Shown: in pieces, positions 56,864-64,000 of the stretch
Position numbering within the stretch: position 1 is the stretch's first letter
Layout of the letters: every line of letters begins with the position of its first letter
NCBI RefSeq assembly: GCF_022012445.1
Contig: NZ_JAKLTS010000004.1
Coordinates: forward strand, 300,229 to 364,228
Reading direction: 5' to 3'
Origin: Massilia sp. TS11
Lineage (GTDB): Bacteria; Pseudomonadota; Gammaproteobacteria; Burkholderiales; Burkholderiaceae_D
Length of the DNA stretch: 64,000 nucleotides
Notes under the pieces: generated by a model
Database searches by the model: none
What the model was told of the DNA's origin: nothing
Seen by the model: only the letters and a program-made list of their open reading frames with translations
Made by a program: the position numbers and the translations under genes

Positions 56864-59200
56864 ATGCGCGCTCTTCCCGTTGTCATTGCCCCGATTGCCA
56901 AGCAGCTCAACCGTTTCCCGCTGTCGGCCAAACTGTCCCTGCTCGCGGCCGTCACCATCCTGCCCCTGCTCTACCTGGCCGCGCATTCGCTGTCGGTCGA
57001 CAAATCTCTGCACGACACCACCGTGGCCGAACTCGATGGCGACGCCGTCATCCAGCCGCTCGTGCGTACCGTCGAACACCTGCACCAGCACCGCACCCTC
57101 GTGCGTCCGGGCGCCCATGCCGACACGAATCTGACGGCCCTGCGCCAGCAACTGAGCAAGGACATGGCCGAGGTCGATGCAGCCCTGCGCCTGCACCCCG
57201 ATCTGAAAGCCGAGCAAAGCTGGCAAGCCGCGGCCGGCAGCCTCAAGACCCTGCTCGCCGGCGGCGCCGATATGGCCGCCCATGCCCGCGTCGTCAGCGA
57301 ACTGCACGCCTACATCACGCGCGTGGCCGAGCAGTCGGGCCTGCTGCTCGACCCCGATGCCGCGCCCTACTTCCTGATGATTCTGTCGACCGAGCGCGTG
57401 TTCACCCTGCTCGACGCCGTCTCGGCCCTGCAGGCCGAGGCCTTGAGCGCCCTCGACGCTGGCCAGCTGAGCCCGGCCGGCCACGATGCGCTGGTGCTGC
57501 AGCTACGCGCCGCCGAGACCAGCCTGCGCAGCATCGAAGCGGGCCTGCAGGCCTTTGAACGCGCGGGCGGCAGCCGCCCTTCGGCCTGGAAGACGGCCGA
57601 GACCGCCACGGCCGCCCTGCTCGCGGCCACCCGCAGCCACCTGCTGGGCAGCGCACTGCAAGGCGACGCCGCCAGCTACGGCGCGACCGGCGAACGCGCC
57701 AGCAAGGCCGTGCTCGGCCTGCAGAGCGCCCTCGCCGACGATCTGCGCGAGCGTCTGCGCGAGCGCGCGGCCAAGCTGCAGCACGACTTCTGGCGTTCGC
57801 TGATTCTGACGGTCGCCGCCAGCGCCGCCACCCTGTATTTCATGCTGGCCTTCTACACGGTGTTCATGCGCAACGTGAATGACATCCGCACGCGGGTGAC
57901 GCGCATTGCCAGCGGCGACCTGGGCGCCGCCGACACCCCGCCCGAGGGCAAGGACGAGTTGGCCGCCACGGCGCGCGCGCTGGAAACCATGACCGACGCC
58001 CTGTCGACGATGGTGGCGAATATCCGCAACAGCGCCGTGCTGGTAGCCGAGTCGGGCAGCGCGCTGACGGCTGGCACCGGCGACCTGGCCGTGCGGACCG
58101 AACAGCAGGCCGCCAGCCTCGAACAAACCGCCTCGAGCGTGACCCAGCTGGTCAGCACCGTGCGCAACAATGCCGAGACTGCCAAATCGGTCGACAGCCT
58201 GGCCGACCGCGCGCGTCAGATCGCCGAGTCCGGCAATGCGGCGATGGAAGCGGCCGTGCGTTCGATGCAGGCCATCCAGGCCGATGCGCGCAAGGTGCAG
58301 GAAATCGTCACCTTGATCGATGGCATCGCCTTCCAGACCAATATCCTGGCCCTGAATGCCGCGGTCGAGGCCGCGCGCGCCGGTGAACAGGGGCGCGGTT
58401 TCGGCGTCGTCGCGGCCGAAGTGCGCCACCTGGCCCAGCGCTCGGGCGAGGCCGCCAAGGACATCCGCAAACTGCTCGACCAGAGCGCGCGCCAGATCGG
58501 CGACGGTGTCGAACACATCGGCGGCGTCAACCAGACCCTGGGCGGCATCGTCGGCAGCGTGCGCGACGTGGCCGAAAACATGCGCGTGATCGCTCACGCA
58601 ACGAATGAACAGAGCAGCGGTCTGGCCGAGATTTCGGACGCCCTGCACCACCTCGACCAGATCACCCAGAGCAATGGCCAGATGGTCGAAGACGCGCGCG
58701 ACGCCTCGGGCGAACTGGAGAAGCGCGCCGAAGATCTGGCCGCCGCCGTCGCCAGTTTCCGTCTGCGCCAGGGCGTGGCCGAGGAAGCCAAGGAAATGGT
58801 GATCAAGGCCATGCGCCTGCTGCGCGACCACGGCGCCGCCGCCCTCAACCGCATCACGGCCGATGCCGACCGCGCCTTCGCCGACCGCGACATGTATGTG
58901 TTCGCATATGACCGCCAGGGCGTTTACCGTGCCGTGGCCGGCCGCCCGGACCGGGTCGGTTCGAGCATCCACCAGCTGCCGGGCCTGAACGCGGCCAAGC
59001 TGCTGGCCGACACCTTCGAGCGCGGCGAACAGGGCCCGCGCTGGGTCGATTACGAGCTGATCAATCCGGTCAATGGCAAGGTGGAATGGAAGTCCTCCTA
59101 CATGGAGAACCTGGGGCCGGATCTGGTGATCGGCTGCGGCATCTACAAATCCGTCAGCCAGCGGCCCCAGCGCCTGCTGCTGAACCAGGCACGCGCCTGA
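56864..59200 (+). CDS. Methyl-accepting chemotaxis protein with C-terminal Cache-like domain
   Basis: 778 residues. TM1 about 22-42, a helical periplasmic sensor of 260 residues (NIT/4HB-like), TM2 about 307-327, HAMP to about 380, and the signalling domain whose tip [46 protein letters not shown] region is near 486-527. After the signalling domain comes a second sensor, about 643-770 ([50 protein letters not shown]), with the marks of an sCache_2 domain, placed in the cytoplasm. ATG at 56864 has GAAGGA upstream. Confidence 0.9.
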   Translation: MRALPVVIAPIAKQLNRFPLSAKLSLLAAVTILPLLYLAAHSLSVDKSLHDTTVAELDGDAVIQPLVRTVEHLHQHRTLVRPGAHADTNLTALRQQLSKDMAEVDAALRLHPDLKAEQSWQAAAGSLKTLLAGGADMAAHARVVSELHAYITRVAEQSGLLLDPDAAPYFLMILSTERVFTLLDAVSALQAEALSALDAGQLSPAGHDALVLQLRAAETSLRSIEAGLQAFERAGGSRPSAWKTAETATAALLAATRSHLLGSALQGDAASYGATGERASKAVLGLQSALADDLRERLRERAAKLQHDFWRSLILTVAASAATLYFMLAFYTVFMRNVNDIRTRVTRIASGDLGAADTPPEGKDELAATARALETMTDALSTMVANIRNSAVLVAESGSALTAGTGDLAVRTEQQAASLEQTASSVTQLVSTVRNNAETAKSVDSLADRARQIAESGNAAMEAAVRSMQAIQADARKVQEIVTLIDGIAFQTNILALNAAVEAARAGEQGRGFGVVAAEVRHLAQRSGEAAKDIRKLLDQSARQIGDGVEHIGGVNQTLGGIVGSVRDVAENMRVIAHATNEQSSGLAEISDALHHLDQITQSNGQMVEDARDASGELEKRAEDLAAAVASFRLRQGVAEEAKEMVIKAMRLLRDHGAAALNRITADADRAFADRDMYVFAYDRQGVYRAVAGRPDRVGSSIHQLPGLNAAKLLADTFERGEQGPRWVDYELINPVNGKVEWKSSYMENLGPDLVIGCGIYKSVSQRPQRLLLNQARA

Positions 59201-59201
59201 T

Positions 59202-61343
59202 TCAGAAGCCGGCTTCGCGCCAGAGCACGCGCAGCAGCTGGCGCACCCCGCTCAGCAGGCCGCTCTGGCCGTCGGCGCGCAGATGCACGACCCCGCGCAC
59301 GCGCAGGCGCGGGGCCAGCGCCGGCGCGCACTGGTCCATGCGCACGCGGTAAATGCTGTTCACTGGCACCAGCGCGCCGCGCGCATCGTGGCGCACCGCC
59401 ACCCGCCCGCCGTACACCGAGGCCAGGGCCGGCTCATCGAGTTCCGTCACCGTGAAGCTGTCGATGCGGCTGATCGTGCAGTTGTAGCGGCCGAATTCGG
59501 GCGCGTCGGGCACGAAACGGGCCGACGCCCCCACATGCAGGCGCGGCAGATCGTCTTCGCCGACGAAGGCTTCGACGGCCGTGCTGCGCCGGTCGCCGAT
59601 ATCAAACAGCATCTCGCGCGGGGCCACCCAGACGCCGGGCGCCAGATCCTGGTTGGCGGCCAGCAGCACCCCGTCGAACGGGGCCTTGACCTGCAAGCGC
59701 GTCTGTTCTTCGAGCAGGCCATCGAGATTGGCCTTGGCTTCCTGCCAGTGGTTCTGCAGGGCCGAGCCCTGCCCCAGCAGATCGGCCGAAAAATTCTGCT
59801 GCTGCACGCGCAGGCGCAGGTCGAGCTCGGCAACGCGGGCCTGGGCGATGCGGTAATCGAGGTCGGGCGAATCGAGCACCGCCAGCACCTCGCCGGCTTT
59901 CACCGAGGCCGCGCGCGGCGCCACCGATTCCACCCGGGCGGCGGCCGGAGCAAACAGGGTCTGTTCGCGCTCGGGCGCAATCACGGCCGGGGCCGTCAAT
60001 TCGAACTGCCAGGGCAAAATGATGCCCAGCACCAGAATCGCGGCCAGCACGGCGCTGCGCTTGCTCGCGCGGTTCCAGTGCATCTGCTGGCGCAGCTGCC
60101 ACCAGGCCTGGAATTCCTTGGCAAACGGCAGCACGATGAAATAGCCGAGTTCAACCAGCAGCAGCACAATCCCCAGCAGCTTGAAAAAGGCGTGGTAGAC
60201 GAGGAAGGCAATCGACAGGAACACCACCAGCCGGTAGACCCAGGTGGCCAGCGCAAAGCCGATCAGCACCCGCACCCGGCTCGGCGGCGCCACTTCGGGC
60301 GGCGGCAGGCCCAGATCGAACAGCTTTTCGCGCAGCCACCAGCGGCCAAACGCAAACGCGCGCGTGTGCAGATTCGGCATGCCGAGAAAATCGGCCAGCA
60401 GGAAATAGCCGTCAAAGCGCATGAAGGGGCTGATATTCAGGGCCAGCGTCATCACCCAGCTGCTGGTGGCCAGGAAGAACACGCTGGCGCGCAGTCCGCC
60501 CTCGGGCAGCATCACCCACAGGAAGGTGGCGAACACGGCCAGCATCAGCTCGGACGCGATGCCGGCGATGCCGATCTGCAGGCGCGCCGTCTTCGAGGGC
60601 AGCTTCCAGACCTCGTTGGTGTCCGTGTACAGCACCGGCCACATCACGAGAAAGGCGACCCCGATACTGGGCACCTTGCAGCCATGGTGGCGCGCGGCAA
60701 ACGCATGGCCGAGCTCGTGCACGACCTTGGCCAGCGACAGCGCCACGCCGAACGACAGCAGCATCTCCCAGCCCTGATAGCCGGAAAAACTGTGGATGAA
60801 GGCATCCCACTGGCGCGCCACCAGATACAGCGAGAACAGGGCGAACGCGCCCAGGCCCATCCAGAAGCGGCGGTTCCAGAAAATATCGGTCAGGTGCAGG
60901 AAGCGGTCGAGAAAGGCCATCGGCCGCACCAGGGGCACGCGGAAGAACAGGTAGTTTTTCACCAGCCAGGTGGCCCAGTGCATCTTGCGCGCCTGCACCA
61001 CCGCATTGAGCTGGGCGCTGTCGGCCGCCGTGCGCGCTTCCAGCAGATTGTGCTGGCGCAGGAACAGCAGCACCTGCTCGACTTCCTCGCTTTCGATGTC
61101 GAGCGTGGTGTCGCGGTTGACCGCCGCCACGATGGCCGAGGCCCGCCCCAGCTCCCAGCGCGTGAGGATTTCAAACGCGGCCCAGCCGAGCTGGTAGAAC
61201 TTGTTGGCCGCCGGATCGCCCAGATGCCAGGCCGGGCTGCCATCGATGGCGGGCGCGGCCGGATACAGGCTCAGGTCCTCGCGCAGGCGCGGCAGGACCG
61301 GCTCCTCGTCGGCCATCTGGATGCTCGGAATTGTCAGTGCCAT
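59202..61343 (-). CDS. M50 site-2-type protease fused to HlyD-like adaptor, PqqD-like N-terminus
   Basis: 713 residues. N-domain 20-105 (AWHLGDPAANKFYQLG, EEVEQVLLFLRQHNLL) resembles the PqqD/RRE winged helix of RiPP enzymes. The membrane protease part has HELGH at 209-213 and NISPFMRFDGYF at 303-314 (zinc His, His and Asp). After about 455 comes a HlyD-type periplasmic adaptor with a biotinyl-lipoyl half (VESVAPRAASVKAGEVLAVLD), a coiled coil and a second half (VKAPFDGVLLAANQDL). It is the last gene of the operon TolC-HlyD-GAF/HlyD-this, one base from the convergent chemoreceptor gene. Confidence 0.87.
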   Translation of the reverse strand: MALTIPSIQMADEEPVLPRLREDLSLYPAAPAIDGSPAWHLGDPAANKFYQLGWAAFEILTRWELGRASAIVAAVNRDTTLDIESEEVEQVLLFLRQHNLLEARTAADSAQLNAVVQARKMHWATWLVKNYLFFRVPLVRPMAFLDRFLHLTDIFWNRRFWMGLGAFALFSLYLVARQWDAFIHSFSGYQGWEMLLSFGVALSLAKVVHELGHAFAARHHGCKVPSIGVAFLVMWPVLYTDTNEVWKLPSKTARLQIGIAGIASELMLAVFATFLWVMLPEGGLRASVFFLATSSWVMTLALNISPFMRFDGYFLLADFLGMPNLHTRAFAFGRWWLREKLFDLGLPPPEVAPPSRVRVLIGFALATWVYRLVVFLSIAFLVYHAFFKLLGIVLLLVELGYFIVLPFAKEFQAWWQLRQQMHWNRASKRSAVLAAILVLGIILPWQFELTAPAVIAPEREQTLFAPAAARVESVAPRAASVKAGEVLAVLDSPDLDYRIAQARVAELDLRLRVQQQNFSADLLGQGSALQNHWQEAKANLDGLLEEQTRLQVKAPFDGVLLAANQDLAPGVWVAPREMLFDIGDRRSTAVEAFVGEDDLPRLHVGASARFVPDAPEFGRYNCTISRIDSFTVTELDEPALASVYGGRVAVRHDARGALVPVNSIYRVRMDQCAPALAPRLRVRGVVHLRADGQSGLLSGVRQLLRVLWREAGF

Positions 61344-61352
61344 CGGCTTTCC

Positions 61353-62684
61353 TTACCAGCCCAGCCACTGGCGCGCCGCGGCCAGCGGTCGGCGCAGCAC
61401 CCAGTAAATCGTCGGCACCCAGGCGCCGTGCAGCTTGGCCGTCCCGGTCAGGCCCAGGCGCGGGGCCTCGGTGCCGGGCGCAAAATCGGCCTTCAGGCGA
61501 TACGCGACGATGCCGTCCGGCCCCGCTTCGGCGCGGTAGGACGCATAGCTGAGCTGGCCCTTGTACGAATACTGGGGCGCGGTCGCCAGATACAGGGTGA
61601 CGTCGGCATGCTCATCGAGTTCGATGGCGTCGGCCACCGGCAGCCGGATGGCGATCTCGACGCGCTTGGGATCGGCGATCTGCATCACGCGCTCGCCCAC
61701 GGCCACGCCGCGCCCGACCCAGTCATTGACATCGCTGAACACCAGCGTACCGGGGCGGCTGGCCTTGACCTGCACGCGCGCCAGCATCTGTTCCGAATAC
61801 TGGAGTTCGGCCGCCTTCTCTTCCATCCGGCCCTTGCGCAGGGTCATTTCCAGACGGCCCTTTTCGTCATCGGTCACCGCCATCTGGGCGGCCTGACGGT
61901 ATTCCTCGGCCGCCGCCTCGTAGGCCTTGCTGGCCACCCCCAGGCGCGTGCGCACGCCGGTGGTGTCCAGATCGAACAGCGGATCGCCGGCCTTCACGGC
62001 CTGGTTCGGTTTCACATGCACGCGGTCGACCACGCCTTCGAGCGGGGCGCGCACCAGGAAGGCATCCTTGGGCACGACCTCGGCCGGCGTCAGCACGGTC
62101 AGGCGCACGGGGAACAGGATCACGGCGGCGCTGATGCCGCCGATCCAGCGCAGGCGTTTCTTGTCGGCCTTCAGCTTGCGCAGCTGGGCCTTCCAGCCCG
62201 GACGCGGCAGAAAGGCGCGGTAGGCATGGCCATAGGTCGCGGCAAGTTCGCGCAGCACGTCGATCTCGCCTTCATGCCAGGCTTCATCGCGCGCCAGCAG
62301 CCAGATGCCCTGCTCGTCCGAGCCGGGCCGCTGCAGCGACAGCAACAGCGCATGCAGCGGCAGCCAGTCGTCCCAGTCCTGGGCCACGGCGCCGCTCAGG
62401 GCGCTGGCGTCGATGGTGCGCGCCTCGCCCACGGCCAGCGGGCCGGTGGCGGCAAACAATTGCTCGAGCCACTGGCCATAGGGCGTGTTCGCCTCCGGCT
62501 CGGGCAGACCGGAGACGGCCATGAGGCCGCGCTCGCGCATCCATACGACCGACTGGCGGTAGTCGATCAGCTGGCGGGTTTCATTGACGACGACAAAGCC
62601 CAGCTCGGCACGCGAAGCGGCGTCGCGCGCGCGCTTGCCGAGCTGGATCAGCCCGGCCAGGACATCCGTATGCGGGGTGGACAT
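61353..62684 (-). CDS. HlyD-family adaptor with N-terminal cytoplasmic GAF-like domain
   Basis: 443 residues. Residues 1-165 look like a GAF domain (RAELGFVVVNETRQLIDYRQSVVW, LLARDEAWHEGEIDVLRELAATYG); 178-198 is a membrane segment (RWIGGISAAVILFPVRLTVL); the rest is a membrane-fusion protein with lipoyl halves (VRAPLEGVVDRVHVKPNQAVKAGDPLFDLD), a coiled coil and beta-barrel. A sensory domain on an adaptor is unusual. The start overlaps the previous stop (TGATG); the M50-HlyD gene follows nine bases later. Confidence 0.85.
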   Translation of the reverse strand: MSTPHTDVLAGLIQLGKRARDAASRAELGFVVVNETRQLIDYRQSVVWMRERGLMAVSGLPEPEANTPYGQWLEQLFAATGPLAVGEARTIDASALSGAVAQDWDDWLPLHALLLSLQRPGSDEQGIWLLARDEAWHEGEIDVLRELAATYGHAYRAFLPRPGWKAQLRKLKADKKRLRWIGGISAAVILFPVRLTVLTPAEVVPKDAFLVRAPLEGVVDRVHVKPNQAVKAGDPLFDLDTTGVRTRLGVASKAYEAAAEEYRQAAQMAVTDDEKGRLEMTLRKGRMEEKAAELQYSEQMLARVQVKASRPGTLVFSDVNDWVGRGVAVGERVMQIADPKRVEIAIRLPVADAIELDEHADVTLYLATAPQYSYKGQLSYASYRAEAGPDGIVAYRLKADFAPGTEAPRLGLTGTAKLHGAWVPTIYWVLRRPLAAARQWLGW

Positions 62685-63487
62685 CAGCGTTTCGGGAAGT
62701 TGGCCCAGCCGCTCATGCCGGGCAGCAGATCGCCGCCATTGCCTTCGATCTCGGCCGCCACCGACACCGTCTGGCTGACCGGGTCGATGCGGGCGCCCAT
62801 GCGCGTGACGCGGGCCGGGAATTCACGCCCCAGCTCGTCGACCTGGACCGTAAACTTGCTGCCCTTTTGCAGCCAGGCCATCCACTTGGACGGCACGATC
62901 AGGCGCAGCTCGAGGCGGCCATTGTCGACCAGGTCGAGAATCGGCTTGCCCTGCTGGACGTACTGGAAAGGATCGGCATACACCTTGGCCACGCGGCCCG
63001 AGAACGGGGCCGTGATCGTGCACTTCGACACCACCACCTTATTGGCCGAGGCCTCGGCCTGCAATTCCTTGACCTTGGCTTCGGCCTGTTCGACTTCGAG
63101 CTTGGAAATCGAATTGAGCTCGGCCAGGCGCTGATTGACTTTCAGGGTCTGGCGCGCGGCGTCGAGCTGGGCTTCGGCCTTGGCCAGCTGGCTCTGGAAC
63201 AGCGAACAGTCGAAGGCCACCAGCACCTGGCCGGCGCCGAAGCGGTCGCCCTCCTTCACCGTCAGACGCGCGATCTTGGCCGCCACTTCGGCCGACAACA
63301 CGGTCTGCTGGGCCGGCAGGAATTGCACGCGCACGCGCCCGTCCTTGTCGATCGAGGCATTGGCCGGGTCGGCGGGCGCCGGGGTCGGCTTGGCGACGGC
63401 CGCCGCGGGCGCCGGCACCGGAGGCGCCGCCAGGCTGGCGCCCGCGAACATCAGGCTGGCCAGACAGGCAAAAGTGCGCAAGATCAT
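62684..63487 (-). CDS. Periplasmic adaptor subunit (RND/HlyD type)
   Basis: 267 residues with a signal peptide ending SLA-AP. After a Pro/Ala linker come the lipoyl half (TVLSAEVAAKIARLTVKEGDRFGAGQVLVAFDC), a short hairpin, the second half (CTITAPFSGRVAKVYADPFQYVQQGKPILDLVD) and a beta-barrel. The ATG at 63487 overlaps the TolC stop (TGATG); a TTG one codon earlier is possible. No inner-membrane RND pump is present; the partner may be the M50-HlyD protein. Confidence 0.88.
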   Translation of the reverse strand: MILRTFACLASLMFAGASLAAPPVPAPAAAVAKPTPAPADPANASIDKDGRVRVQFLPAQQTVLSAEVAAKIARLTVKEGDRFGAGQVLVAFDCSLFQSQLAKAEAQLDAARQTLKVNQRLAELNSISKLEVEQAEAKVKELQAEASANKVVVSKCTITAPFSGRVAKVYADPFQYVQQGKPILDLVDNGRLELRLIVPSKWMAWLQKGSKFTVQVDELGREFPARVTRMGARIDPVSQTVSVAAEIEGNGGDLLPGMSGWANFPKR

Positions 63488-64000
63488 CAAGGTTTCTCCT
63501 CATTGCTAATCGCGTGCAGACGCTCGCGGATGGCCGCGGTCAGGGTTGCCACATCGTGCGCCTTGACCGAGTCCGGCAGCGGGTCGGCGCCGGTCGAGGC
63601 GATGACCTGGGCATACGCCGTCTGCAGGCTGGCGTAATTCTGGTAACGGCGATAGTCAGCCATCAGTTCGCTGGCGCCGCTGCGGATCGCATTCGTGCGG
63701 CTTTGGGCATCGTTGTTGGCACCGGTCGTCGTCTGCTGGTTAATCAAACGGTCAATCTCAAACAGTTCCTGCGACAGGTCGAACTGGCGCTTGCGGCCGG
63801 CAAAATCGCGCATCGCCACATGCACCTGCGTCAATACGGCCATATCGAGAGCCAGCCGCTGGGCGCGTGCGACGTCCGTCTGCTTCTCGGCCACCGCCTG
63901 CTGTTTCTTACCGGATAGGATACCAAAAAGGTTCCAGCTCATGCGAACCCCGCTGTCGATCCATTTCTGGTTGTGCAGGTAGGAGTTGCTGTCGTAGTGA
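63487..64000 (-). CDS. TolC-family outer membrane protein, 3' part
   Basis: The reading frame stays open to the right edge, so the start is outside. The 170 residues visible are the C-terminal helical-barrel half: QKWIDSGVRMSWNLFGILSG resembles the second TolC repeat entry strand, followed by coiled-coil helices (QTDVARAQRLALDMAVLTQVHVAM, YASLQTAYAQVIASTG). It should be the outer membrane channel of the operon. Confidence 0.82.
   Translation of the reverse strand, partial: HYDSNSYLHNQKWIDSGVRMSWNLFGILSGKKQQAVAEKQTDVARAQRLALDMAVLTQVHVAMRDFAGRKRQFDLSQELFEIDRLINQQTTTGANNDAQSRTNAIRSGASELMADYRRYQNYASLQTAYAQVIASTGADPLPDSVKAHDVATLTAAIRERLHAISNEEKP

Noticed and set aside
59283..63134. A 1283-codon open frame on the plus strand
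   Set aside because: It runs antisense to the HlyD, GAF-HlyD and M50-HlyD genes, which have clear domains. Its His/Gln/Arg-rich translation is the usual antisense artefact of GC-rich DNA.
1..64000. Mobile island, prophage, CRISPR or tRNA genes
   Set aside because: No integrase, transposase, phage gene, spaced repeat array or cloverleaf was seen, and codon use is even across the window.

Overview
This is a GC-rich, gene-dense stretch of a beta-proteobacterial chromosome, most like the Oxalobacteraceae (Massilia, Janthinobacterium, Duganella and relatives). That placement is inferred from base composition, a subclass B3 metallo-beta-lactamase of the THIN-B type, several phasins, YaeQ and PurU, and frequent Ala/Gln/Arg-rich proteins. 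I see no rRNA or tRNA genes, no CRISPR array, no insertion sequence and no prophage. No stretch longer than 300 bases lacks a gene. Both edges cut genes: the 3' end of a DEDDy exonuclease on the left and the 3' part of a TolC-family gene on the right.

Layout. 0-8 kb: a PilT/PilU-like ATPase, a periplasmic binding protein, a TetR-hydrolase pair behind tandem operators, a DUF2807 protein, and a tight minus-strand run purU-yaeQ-M48-PCuAC. 7-15 kb: an MDR oxidoreductase, then phasin, hemerythrin and KGG stress proteins, a B3 metallo-beta-lactamase, and LOG-TPR-TetR-patatin followed by an Ala/Lys-rich phasin. 15-30 kb: a two-domain fatty acyl-CoA reductase, a LysR/alcohol-dehydrogenase pair, a REC-REC-GAF-PAS-GGDEF-EAL-REC protein, a Tat-subunit/GMC oxidoreductase/lipase unit, trmJ and suhB back to back, and rhlE. 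30-34 kb: MarR-MFS-Hyi and a lipoprotein pair. 34-54 kb: an envelope/stress block (DksA-like zinc finger, glycine-zipper proteins, MtfA peptidase, MipA/OmpV and OmpA proteins, YihY, BON lipoprotein, DUF883/YqjD, AsmA, two tiny membrane proteins, cardiolipin synthase). It also holds a DesK/DesR-type two-component system beside an amidohydrolase, an M16 peptidase and a class IV aminotransferase. 55-64 kb: a small gene behind LexA-like boxes, a dienelactone hydrolase, a chemoreceptor with a C-terminal Cache-like domain, and an operon of TolC, HlyD, GAF-HlyD and M50-HlyD.

Three things stand out. First, at least ten promoters between 34 and 54 kb carry the same architecture: an imperfect palindrome of the form GTGCG-N4-CGNAC extended by NGAC, then 18-19 nt to a -10-like hexamer. 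Nearly all serve envelope or stress genes, so the block looks like one regulon, perhaps sigma-S-like or with a dedicated factor. Second, the right-edge operon encodes an M50 site-2-type protease fused to a membrane-fusion protein, with a PqqD-like N-terminus, beside a second adaptor with a cytoplasmic GAF-like domain. It looks like a specialised processing/export machine whose substrate lies outside the window. Third, several long near-perfect inverted repeats (REP/REPIN-like) sit between genes, one of which contains the stop codons of both flanking convergent genes.

Most starts were set from Shine-Dalgarno position and family alignment remembered from training. No database search was run.
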